From Mycobacterium colombiense (GTDB lineage: Bacteria; Actinomycetota; Actinomycetes; Mycobacteriales; Mycobacteriaceae), in assembly GCF_001953985.1 (NCBI RefSeq), contig NZ_MBEI01000079.1:186001-250000 (forward strand): DNA of 64,000 bases. The letters run 5' to 3'. Both the position numbers and the translations under genes were made by a program. The notes beneath the pieces were generated by a model. That model saw only the letters and a list, made by a program, of their open reading frames with translations. It ran no database searches and was not told the DNA's origin. Of this stretch, positions 31,051 through 40,000 are shown in pieces. Each line of letters starts with the position of its first letter. Position 1 is the stretch's first letter.

Positions 31051-34000
31051 ATGACGCACAGAATTGCTGTCACAGCCCGGACTACCCCGAGGCGCACTGC
31101 AGAGCGCGCGACGACGAACGGGGATGGCCCGGCCGGCAGAGTCCTTGATCCAGACACCGGCGTGAGCCGCAGACGTCTCCGGACGGGCCGACCCCCCGCC
31201 CCGCTCACTCGACGCCGGCAGCCCTCCCCGACGGCAGTGCTGCTGGTCGCGGCTTTCGGCGCCTTCCTCGCATTCCTCGACTCCACGATCGTCAACATTG
31301 CCTTCCCGGCCATCCAGCGCTACTTCCACAGCAGCGACATCAGCAGCCTGTCGTGGGTGCTCAACGCCTACAACATTGCCTTCGCCGCGTTCCTCGTGGC
31401 CGGCGGCAGGATTGCTGACCTGCTTGGCCGCAAGCGGATGTTTATCTACGGCGTGGTGTTGTTCACCGCCGCGTCAGCGTTGTGCGCGGCCGCCGACACA
31501 GTCGGCCAGCTGGTCGCCTTCCGGGTGCTGCAAGGCATCGGAGCGGCGGTCCTGGTGCCGGCGTCCCTGGCGCTCGTCGTCGAAAGTTTCGACGAGGCCC
31601 GCCGCGCACATGGCGTCGGCCTTTGGGGCGCGGCAGCCGCAATCGCATCGGGTCTCGGGCCGCCAATCGGTGGTGCTCTCGTTGAGGCATCGAGTTGGCG
31701 CTGGGTTTTCTTGGTCAATCTGCCGCTTGGCGCTGTGGCCGTGATGGTGGCTCGACGCGGCCTGGTCGAGAGCCGCGCCTCGGGACGACGTCGCGTGCCC
31801 GACTTACGGGGCGCGGCTTTGCTGGCCGCCGGGCTCGGTTGCCTGACCCTCGGGTTGGTCAAGGGCCCGGACTGGGGCTGGGTCAGCCCGGCAACCATCG
31901 GGTCATTCCTCGCCGCAGTGGTCGCGATGCTCGGATTCCTGATGAGTTCGCGGAGGCATCCAACCCCGTTGATAGAGCCCGCGTTTCTGCGCATCCGGTC
32001 GTTCACGGCGGGCAATACCTTGACGTTGATCGCCAGCGCGGGGTTCTACGCCTACCTGCTGACCCATGTCCTGTTCCTCAACTACGTGTGGGGTTACAAC
32101 TTGCTACGCGCGGGCCTGGCGGTGGCACCTGCCGCGTTCGTCGCGGCTGTCGTCGCCGCGGTACTAGGCCGCGTCGCCGACCGGCACGGTTACCGCCTCA
32201 TCATCATCGCCGGCGCGCTGATCTGGACAGGCAGCCTGCTGTGGTACATCGAACGCGTCGGCTCCAAGCCCGATTTCCTCGGGCAGTGGTTGCCCGGCCA
32301 AATGCTGCAGGGCATCGGGGTCGGGGCCACGCTGCCAATGCTTGGCAGCGCCGCCCTGACTGGGCTGGCCGCAGGCGGCAGCTATGCCACCGCGTCGGCG
32401 GTAGTCAGCAGCACGCGACAGCTCGGAGCCGTGATCGGCATCGCGTTGTTGGTGATTGTGGTCGGAACGCCGGCTCACGGCGCCACCGAAGAGACCTTGC
32501 GACGAGGTTGGGTGCTGGCCGCGGTCTGCTTTGCGTTGGTCGCTATCGGTGGTGTGTTGTTGGGCCGCACCCGCCACGTCGAGGCGATTGCAGGGGAGTC
32601 CGAACCCCCTCCGCAATTGGATTCGCCGGGATCGCGGTCGGCGCCGGGGGTCGTGTCGCTACCCGCCGAGATTCGGCCGGCGGCAGACGGTGAGGTCGAC
32701 CCGCTCGGCGCTCTGCCGCTGTTTGCCGGCCTTGACCCGATCACTCTGGCGGAGCTGCGAGAGCACGCCGAGCAGGTCGAGCTGGAGGCGGGGTCGTATC
32801 TCTTTCACGCGGGCGAGGCGTCCGATTGCCTGTACGTCGTGCGAAACGGCCGACTGCAGGTGCTCCAGAATGACGTCGTAACAACGGAATTGGGCCGCGG
32901 CGAGGTCGTCGGCGAGCTGGGATTGCTGATCGATGCGCCCCGCTCCGCGTCGATTCGCGCGGTGCGCGACTCGACGCTGATCCGGCTCACCAAAACCCAA
33001 TTTCAAAGCATTGCCGATTCGGGCGTCCTGGAAGCAATGGTCCGGGTGCTGGCCACGCGGCTACACCAGGCTCCGCCGCCCGCGGTGCCGCGGGCTGCGA
33101 CACCGGAGGCGGTCGTTGCGATCGTCGGCGTCGACGTCGCTGCGCCCGTATCGCTGGTGGCTGCCGAATTGGTCACCGCGCTGTCGGGCCGGCTACAGGT
33201 GGTGGACCCGGGCCGTGTAGACCGCGACGGGTTGGACCGCGCCGAGCGGGTGGCGGACAAGGTGGTGCTGCACGCGGCAGCCGATGATGCGGACTGGCGT
33301 GATTTCTGCTTGCGGTCGGCCGATCGCGTGGTTCTGGTGGCGGCGCATCCGGCGCCACCGGTGGCACCGCTGCCGGCGCGTGCGGCCGGCGCCGACCTAG
33401 TCCTCGCCGGACCACCCGCAGCCCGGGAACACCGGCACCTGTGGGAGGAATTGATAACGCCGCGCTCGGTGCATACAGTCCGCGCCGGGCACGCGACCGC
33501 CGATCTGCGACCGCTCGCAGCGCGCATCGCGGGGCGCTCGGTCGGCCTGGTCCTCAGCGGCGGGGCAGCGCGAGCTTTTGCGCACCTTGGGGTGCTGGAC
33601 GAGCTGGAAGCGGCGGGAGTGGCCGTCGACCGTTATGCCGGGACCAGTATGGGGGCGATCATCGCCGCGCTCGCGGCAACCGGTAAGGATGCGGCCGCCG
33701 TCGACGCGAATATGTATGAGTACTTCATTCGCAGCAACCCGACAAGCGACTACACGCTGCCGAGCAAGGGACTGATCCGGGGGCGGCGCACCCTGGGCGC
33801 TCTGGAGAGCGTCTTCGGTGGACAGCTAGTCGAGGAATTGCCGAAGGAATTCCGTTGTGTCAGCGTCGATCTGCTGGCGCGCCGGGCCGTCGTGCATCGA
33901 CGAGGTCCGCTCGCCGATGTCGTCGGCTGCTCCCTGCGGGTCCCGGGTTTGTATGCACCGGTCGTCTACAACGGGGCGCTACACGTCGATGGCGGTGTGC

Positions 34001-34332
34001 TCGACAACCTGCCGGTAATGACGCTGGCTCGACACGAGGGCCCACTGATCGCAGTGAGCATCGGCACCGGTCAGCAGGCGACCCCCGTCTCCGCTACGAG
34101 GCTGCCGCGCTCGCCGCGGGTGCCTAATGTCGTCGACACGCTCATGCGCACGATGACGATCGGTAGCGCGATGGCATCAACGGCGGTTCTGGAACGCGCC
34201 GACCTCGCGATCCACCCCGACACCAGCAGTATCGGATTCCTGGAGTGGCATCAGATTGACCGCGCCCGCGAGGCGGGCCGGGTCGCGACGCGTGAAGCGT
34301 TGCCGCGGATCATGGAGGTGGTCGGTGGCTGA
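31051..34332 (+). CDS. MFS transporter / cyclic-nucleotide-binding / patatin phospholipase fusion
   Basis: 1093 residues. Residues about 60-510 are a DHA2-type MFS transporter (AFLAFLDSTIVNIAFPAIQR, GLWGAAAAIASGLGPPIGG). Residues about 550-680 are a cNMP-binding domain whose phosphate cassette VVGELGLLIDAPRSASIRA keeps Glu622 and Arg631, so it should bind cAMP. Residues about 690-825 are a linker domain. Residues about 830-1090 are a patatin/NTE lipase: oxyanion loop SGGAAR (836-841), nucleophile Ser866 in GTSMG, and Asp980 in DGG. ATG 31051 has GGAGGTG at good distance; a TTG 57 nt upstream is rejected. The same architecture is recalled from M. tuberculosis Rv3728 and Rv3239c, but not at this locus. 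Its stop overlaps the first DegV start. Confidence 0.93.
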   Translation: MTHRIAVTARTTPRRTAERATTNGDGPAGRVLDPDTGVSRRRLRTGRPPAPLTRRRQPSPTAVLLVAAFGAFLAFLDSTIVNIAFPAIQRYFHSSDISSLSWVLNAYNIAFAAFLVAGGRIADLLGRKRMFIYGVVLFTAASALCAAADTVGQLVAFRVLQGIGAAVLVPASLALVVESFDEARRAHGVGLWGAAAAIASGLGPPIGGALVEASSWRWVFLVNLPLGAVAVMVARRGLVESRASGRRRVPDLRGAALLAAGLGCLTLGLVKGPDWGWVSPATIGSFLAAVVAMLGFLMSSRRHPTPLIEPAFLRIRSFTAGNTLTLIASAGFYAYLLTHVLFLNYVWGYNLLRAGLAVAPAAFVAAVVAAVLGRVADRHGYRLIIIAGALIWTGSLLWYIERVGSKPDFLGQWLPGQMLQGIGVGATLPMLGSAALTGLAAGGSYATASAVVSSTRQLGAVIGIALLVIVVGTPAHGATEETLRRGWVLAAVCFALVAIGGVLLGRTRHVEAIAGESEPPPQLDSPGSRSAPGVVSLPAEIRPAADGEVDPLGALPLFAGLDPITLAELREHAEQVELEAGSYLFHAGEASDCLYVVRNGRLQVLQNDVVTTELGRGEVVGELGLLIDAPRSASIRAVRDSTLIRLTKTQFQSIADSGVLEAMVRVLATRLHQAPPPAVPRAATPEAVVAIVGVDVAAPVSLVAAELVTALSGRLQVVDPGRVDRDGLDRAERVADKVVLHAAADDADWRDFCLRSADRVVLVAAHPAPPVAPLPARAAGADLVLAGPPAAREHRHLWEELITPRSVHTVRAGHATADLRPLAARIAGRSVGLVLSGGAARAFAHLGVLDELEAAGVAVDRYAGTSMGAIIAALAATGKDAAAVDANMYEYFIRSNPTSDYTLPSKGLIRGRRTLGALESVFGGQLVEELPKEFRCVSVDLLARRAVVHRRGPLADVVGCSLRVPGLYAPVVYNGALHVDGGVLDNLPVMTLARHEGPLIAVSIGTGQQATPVSATRLPRSPRVPNVVDTLMRTMTIGSAMASTAVLERADLAIHPDTSSIGFLEWHQIDRAREAGRVATREALPRIMEVVGG

Positions 34333-35242
34333 CGTCGCGGTGGTCACCGACAGCACCGCCTACTTGCCCGCTGCACTCGTCGACAAAATCGGCATCACGG
34401 TTGTGGCGCTGTATTACGACGTCAGCGGCGACGCGTCGCCAGGCGGCGGTCACGATGTGCCTGGCCGCGGGCTGCGCGAATCGGAATTCGACGGTGATCT
34501 CGGACGGTTCTATGCGGAGCTGGACGCGTCGAAGACAGTGGCGACGACGTCGCCGCCTACCGTCGAGGATTTCGTCGAGGTCTTTGACCGGCTTCTGCAG
34601 CGGCACAGCGCCGTCGTCTGCGTGCTGATCTCCTCAGGCATTTCCAGGACCTGCTCGATCGCCCGACAGGCAGCCGCACGGCTGGAGTCTGAGGGCCGGG
34701 GTGGCGAGCGGGTGGAGGTGACCGACTCGGCTGGCACGGGCGGCCACCAGGGTGTTCAGGCACTGGCGGCGGCGCGGGCTGCCGCCGCGGGGGAAGACAG
34801 CGCAGGAGTGATCGCCGCGATGCGGCGGGCGCGCCAGGAGGTCAGGCAATGGTTCGTTCTTGACACGCTTGAGTATGTGCGGCGCAGCGGCCGGATCGGC
34901 GGCGCGGCCGCATGGTTCGGATCGGCACTCGACCTCAAGCCGATCTTGTTGATCGAATCGGAGTTCAAGGCGGTCGAACGTGTGCGGACGCGTAGGCGCG
35001 CTGTCGAGCGGTTGGTGGAGCTGATGCGGGAGCGCCGCGCGGTGGGCGCCGATCGTTGGTTCGTCCAACACGCGTATGCGCACGAGGACGCGCAGCGGCT
35101 GGCCGAGCGCCTTGCCAAAGTATTCGGCTCTGAGCCTGCGTTCGTCTCCGAGGTCGGCCCGGTAGTCGCGACGCATACCGGGCCGGGAGCGTTGTCGGCC
35201 GGTGGTCTTCCCGGCGCGGCGTTGGGGGGTGCATATGGCTGA
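34325..35242 (+). CDS. DegV family fatty-acid-binding protein, copy 1
   Basis: 305 residues from GTG 34325, overlapping the fusion-gene stop by 8 nt. DegV (FakB-type) proteins hold one long-chain fatty acid. Signatures: VADVAVVTDSTAYLP at the start, TTSPPTVEDF (the TSxPT lipid-carboxylate loop), ISSGISRTCSIARQAA, VTDSAGTGGHQGVQALA, and DTLEYVRRSGRIGGAAAWFG then KPILLIESEFKAVERVRTR. It carries a short insert (GDASPGGGHDVPGRG) that copy 3 lacks. No FakA fatty-acid kinase is nearby, so the usual FakA-FakB partnership is not evident. Coupling to the upstream patatin suggests it takes up the released fatty acid (inference). Confidence 0.92.
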   Translation: MADVAVVTDSTAYLPAALVDKIGITVVALYYDVSGDASPGGGHDVPGRGLRESEFDGDLGRFYAELDASKTVATTSPPTVEDFVEVFDRLLQRHSAVVCVLISSGISRTCSIARQAAARLESEGRGGERVEVTDSAGTGGHQGVQALAAARAAAAGEDSAGVIAAMRRARQEVRQWFVLDTLEYVRRSGRIGGAAAWFGSALDLKPILLIESEFKAVERVRTRRRAVERLVELMRERRAVGADRWFVQHAYAHEDAQRLAERLAKVFGSEPAFVSEVGPVVATHTGPGALSAGGLPGAALGGAYG

Positions 35243-36137
35243 CGTCGCCGTGGTCACCGACAGCACCTGTGCCTTGCCGCGGGCGCTGGTCGAGAGCCTG
35301 GACATCACGGTGGTGTCGCTTTATTACGACATCACTGGCGCGGCGTCGCCCACCGGCGGTCACGAGCTGCCCGGCCGGGGGGAGCGCGAGTCGGACTTCG
35401 ACGGTGATTGGGCGCGGTTCTTTGCCGAGCTGGACGCGTCGAAGACGGTGGCGACGACGTCGCCGCCTACCGTCGAGGATTTCGTCGCGACGTATGAGCG
35501 ACTGCTGCAGCAGCACAGCGCCGTGGTCGCCGTCATGCTTGGCTCAAACCTCTCCCCGACGTGCGAGTTCGCCCGGGAGGCGGCGGCGCGGGTGGACGGC
35601 GAGCGGATAGTGGTGTTCGATTCGGCCGGCGTGGCCGGCCACCTGGGCTGTCAGGCGCTGGCGGCGGCGCGTGCCGCGGCGGCAGGGGCCGACCTACAGG
35701 GCGTGACCGAGCAGGCGCGCCGGGCGCGCCAGGAGGTCAGGCAATGGGTCCTGGTCGACACGCTCGAGTATCTGAGGCGCGGCGGCCGAGTCGGCACCGC
35801 GGCTGCATGGATCGGATCGGCGCTCGACCTCAAGCCGATCTTGATGGTCGAATCGGAGTTGAAGGCCGTCGAACGTGTGCGCACGTTCAAGCGCGGGGTC
35901 GAGCGGTTGGTTGAGTTGATGCGACAGCGCCGCGCGGTGGGCGCCGATCGATGGTTCGTCCAACACGCCTATGCGCACGAGGACGCGCGGCGACTGGCCG
36001 AGCGTCTCGCCGCGCTGTTCGGCACCGAGCCGGAGTTCATCTCTGAGGTCGGGCCGGTACTCGCAACTCATACCGGTCCCGGGATGGTGACGGTCGGTGG
36101 TCTCCCAGGCGCGGCGTTGGAGGGTGCGTATGGCTGA
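35235..36137 (+). CDS. DegV family fatty-acid-binding protein, copy 2
   Basis: 300 residues from ATG 35235, again overlapping the previous stop by 8 nt. Close to copy 1 throughout: MADVAVVTDSTCALPRALVE, TTSPPTVEDFVATYERLLQQ, DTLEYLRRGGRVGTAAAWIG and KPILMVESELKAVERVRTF. It differs most in the second binding loop (MLGSNLSPTCEFAREAA in place of ISSGISRTCSIARQAA) and in the substrate-cavity segment VVFDSAGVAGHLGCQALA. These are the places where DegV paralogues usually differ in fatty-acid preference, so different chain types may be bound by each copy (inference). Confidence 0.92.
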   Translation: MADVAVVTDSTCALPRALVESLDITVVSLYYDITGAASPTGGHELPGRGERESDFDGDWARFFAELDASKTVATTSPPTVEDFVATYERLLQQHSAVVAVMLGSNLSPTCEFAREAAARVDGERIVVFDSAGVAGHLGCQALAAARAAAAGADLQGVTEQARRARQEVRQWVLVDTLEYLRRGGRVGTAAAWIGSALDLKPILMVESELKAVERVRTFKRGVERLVELMRQRRAVGADRWFVQHAYAHEDARRLAERLAALFGTEPEFISEVGPVLATHTGPGMVTVGGLPGAALEGAYG

Positions 36138-36993
36138 TGTCGCTGTGGTTACCGACAGCACCGGCTACCTGCCGCGTGCGCTCGTCGACAAATTCGAAAT
36201 CACCGTTGTCTCACAGTATTACGACGTCGGTTTCGGCCCGCTGCGTGAGTCGGAGTTCGACGGTGATTTCGGACGGTTCTATGCGGAGTTGGACGCGTCA
36301 AAGAACATAGCGACGACGTCGGCGCCTACCATCGACGATTTCGTCGCGGCCTTTGACCGGCTGCTGCAGCAGCACGCCGCCGTTGTCTCGGTGCTCATCT
36401 CCTCTGGCGTGTCCGAGACCTGCTCGATGGCTCGGCAGGCAGCCGCAAAGCTAGAGGGCGACCGAGGCGCGCGGGTCACGGTGATCGACTCGGCCGGCTT
36501 TGGCGGCCACCTTGGACTCCAGGCGCTGGTGGCTGCGCGTGCCGCCGCCGGGGGAGCCGACCCGGAGGGCGTTATCGAGCGAGTGCGGCAGGCCCGTCAG
36601 GAAGTCAAGGGCTGGGGTCTGGTGGATACGCTCGAATACCTCCGCCGAAGCAACCGGGTGGGCAGTGTGGCCGCATGGGTCGGGTCGGCGCTCGACCTCA
36701 AGCCGATCCTGGCGATCGAATCGGAGCTCAAGGCCGTCGAACGCGTGCGCACGCGTCGGCGCGGCGTCGAGCGGCTGGTCGAGCTGATGCGCCAGCGACG
36801 CGCGGCGGGCGCCGACCGGTGGTTCGTCCAGCATGTCCACGCTCCTGATGACGCGCAGACGCTAGTCGACCGGTTGGGAACCGAGTTCGGCACCGAGCCG
36901 GAATTCGTCTCCGAGGTCGGACCGGTGGTGGCAACGCACGTCGGACCGGGCACGCTGGTGGTCGGCGGACTTCCAGGATCGGCGTTGAGGTGA
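36130..36993 (+). CDS. DegV family fatty-acid-binding protein, copy 3
   Basis: 287 residues from ATG 36130, 8-nt overlap with copy 2. It lacks the Gly-rich insert near residue 35 found in copies 1 and 2 (here YYDVGFGPLRESEFDG). Its lipid loop is TTSAPTIDDF, with Ala replacing the first Pro. The rest is typical: ISSGVSETCSMARQAA, VIDSAGFGGHLGLQALVA, DTLEYLRRSNRVGSVAAWVG. It stops 7 nt before the kinase-cyclase gene, so all five genes can form one transcript. The three copies clearly arose by tandem duplication and have then diverged. Confidence 0.92.
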   Translation: MADVAVVTDSTGYLPRALVDKFEITVVSQYYDVGFGPLRESEFDGDFGRFYAELDASKNIATTSAPTIDDFVAAFDRLLQQHAAVVSVLISSGVSETCSMARQAAAKLEGDRGARVTVIDSAGFGGHLGLQALVAARAAAGGADPEGVIERVRQARQEVKGWGLVDTLEYLRRSNRVGSVAAWVGSALDLKPILAIESELKAVERVRTRRRGVERLVELMRQRRAAGADRWFVQHVHAPDDAQTLVDRLGTEFGTEPEFVSEVGPVVATHVGPGTLVVGGLPGSALR

Positions 36994-37000
36994 CCGATCC

Positions 37001-40000
37001 ATGAGTTCGCCCGCGAGCGTCGAATGCAGCAAATGTGGGGCCGGGAACCGGCCTCAGGCCAAGTTCTGCAACAGCTGTGGTGCCCCGATTGTGGCCGAGG
37101 TCGCGTGCCCCGGCTGCGGCGCGCGCCAACCGGGCTCGCAGCGCTTCTGCGACGAGTGCGGCACCATGCTGGGGGCCCAGCCCATGGCGGCGCAGCCGGC
37201 GGCACCGCCCGTCCCCAAGACACTTGCGGGCGGGCGTTACACGCTCGGCCGCCTGCTCGGCGAAGGCGCGGGCAAGCGGGTGTACCTGGCCACCGACACG
37301 CGCCTGCAGCGCGAGGTGGCCGCCGCTTTGTTGAAGGCCGGCGGGACGGACGAGACGGCCATGCGCCGCGCGCGCCGGGAGGCCGAGGCGATGGCGAAGC
37401 TTGGCGAGCACCCCAATGTCGTCAACGTGTATGACTTCGGCGAAGAAGATGGGCAGCTCTACCTGATCAGCCAGTACATGGCCGGCGGTGACCTTTATGG
37501 CCTGCTCGCGGACGCGGCGGATCACCGGCTCGCCATCGAAGAGGTGGTCCGGATCGGTGGCGAGATCGCCAGCGGGCTCGCGCATGCGCACGCCCAGGGC
37601 GTCGTGCACCGCGACGTCAAGCCCCAGAATGTTTGGCTGGCACCCGACGGCACCGCCAAGATCGGAGATTTCGGGCTCGCGGTCGCGGAAGGCTCAACGC
37701 GCGTGACGGCCGTGGGGACGGTGATCGGAACGGTCGCCTATATGCCGCCCGAACAGGCTCTCGGTCGCGGCTCCGACGCTCGTTCGGATATCTACTCCCT
37801 TGGCGCTTTGCTGTACGAATTGCTCTGCGGGATAACACCTTTCGCGGGCGAGTCGCCGGCTGCCATTGTCTCCCAGCATGTTTCGACCGCTCCGGTCGCG
37901 CCAAGCGGGCATCGCTCCGGCGTTCCAGCACCGCTCGACCAGTTGCTGCTGAGGATGCTGGCGAAGTCGCCGGAGGCGCGTCCCCAGCAAGCGGCCGAGG
38001 TTCGCGATGCGCTTGCGACGATCGCCGCCGCGGTCGCGAGTGGTGATGGCGCGACTCGGGATATGGCGGCGCTCGACCGGATCACCGACAGCACGTTCCT
38101 CGGGCGAGAACGAGAAACGCACGAGCTCCGCGCCGCGATCGATGACGCCATGGGTCGCCGCGGCCGCACCGTGCTGATCAGTGGAGAGTCGGGAATCGGC
38201 AAGACACGCCTTGCGTCGGAGGCCGCGGCATACGCCGCCCTTCGGGGCGCGCAGGTTCTGTGGGGCCGCTGCTATGCGGGCGCGGGCGCTCCTGCCTATT
38301 GGCCGTGGGTGCAGGCGATCCGCGACTATGCACGTAGTCACGATGCCGAGACGGTGGCTTCTGACCTGGGCTCGGGCGCGTTTGAGATCGCCCAGATCGT
38401 CTCTGAGATTCGCGAGCGCATGCCGGAGATCCCCGAATCGCCACCGCTGGACGCCGAGCAGGCGCGCTTTCGGTTGTTCGACTCGGTGTCGCGGTTTCTG
38501 ATCGGCGCCTCCGACCGCCAGCCACTCGCGATCTTCCTCGAAGACCTGCAACAGGCCGACCACCCCTCGTTGATGCTGTTGGCGTTCGTCGTGCGCGAGC
38601 TGGCCCACTCACGCGTGTTCGTGCTGGGCACTTATCGAGACGACGAGCTCCCCGACGACCATTATCTGAACGAGGTACTCACCGGGCTCAGCAAGGAACG
38701 GGGATACGCACGCATCAAGCTGCGGGGCCTCTCCGATCAACATGTCAAGGCGATGCTCGAAGCGGTACTGCAGCAACCGCTGGAGCGACGAAGTGAACTC
38801 GCACTTGCAGACGCCGTTTGCCGCGAGTCGGAGGGCAACCCGTACTTCACCGAAGAGATCGTCCGCCATCTGATCGACTCTGAAGTGCTCGACTGGCGCG
38901 ACGGCCGGTGGGTTACCAACATCCGGGACGACGAGGAGCTCGGCATCCCTCGGGGTGTCCACGAGGTGGTCTCCCGTCGGTTGGAGAAGCTGCCGGCTGA
39001 AACGCTCGAGCTACTGTCGACCGCAGCGGTGATCGGCCGCGAGTTCGATCTGCCGATCCTGACGCACGTCAGCGGGCTGGAGGCAGACGTCGCATTTGCG
39101 CGGATGCAGCCGGCTCTGGACGGGGCGATCGTGCGGCAGGCCACCGGCGAGCCGGGCCGCTACGGCTTCGCGCATGGCGCGACTCGCGACGCGCTGTATG
39201 ACGACCTGCCCGCGCTACGGCGCTCCCAGCTGCACATCGCCGCCGGCGAGGCGATCGAGGAGCTCTACGAGGACCGCATCGAGTCTCATCTGTCCGCAAT
39301 CGCATTCCACTTCGCGAAGGCGGCTCCATACGGCGACGCCGCGAAGGCGGCCGACTATGCCTGGTGGGCGGGCGAACGCGCGGCGGCGACGTATGCCTAC
39401 GAAGACGCGGTCAGCCTTTACGCGACGGCGCTCCGGCTCTTCGACACGATCTCGGAGGTGGTACCGCAGCGCCGATGCGATCTGCTGCTGGCGCTGGGGG
39501 ACGCGCGGTGGCGGGCCGGCGAAGCCGAAGGCGCCCGCAAGACATTCGGCGAGGCTGCGACCATCGCGCGCGAGCTGGCGCTCAATGACCACTTTGCCCG
39601 TGCCGCGCTCGGATACGGCGGCGGCCCGGGCGGATTCTCGATCACCGATCGTGCCGATGAACAGCTGGTGGCGTTGTTGGATGAGGCGCTCGAGGTGCTG
39701 CCCGCGCGTGACAGCGCGCTGAGGGTGACGGTTCTTGCCCGGCTGGCCCTCGAGCTTCGCCGCAAGGGCGCGCTGGCGGAAGCCGACCGAACCAGCGCGC
39801 AGGCCATCGAGATGGCCGAGCGCGTCGGCGACACGAAGATCTTGCTGCTGGCCATGCACAGCCGGCAGTGGTCAACCTTGGGCCCCGACCGGACCGAAGA
39901 GGCGATCGCGTCGGGCGAGGAAATGGCGCGGCTCGCCCGGATCCTCGGTGATCGGGACATGGAGTTCGAGGGTCACCAGCTGCGGCTGATCGCCCTTGCC

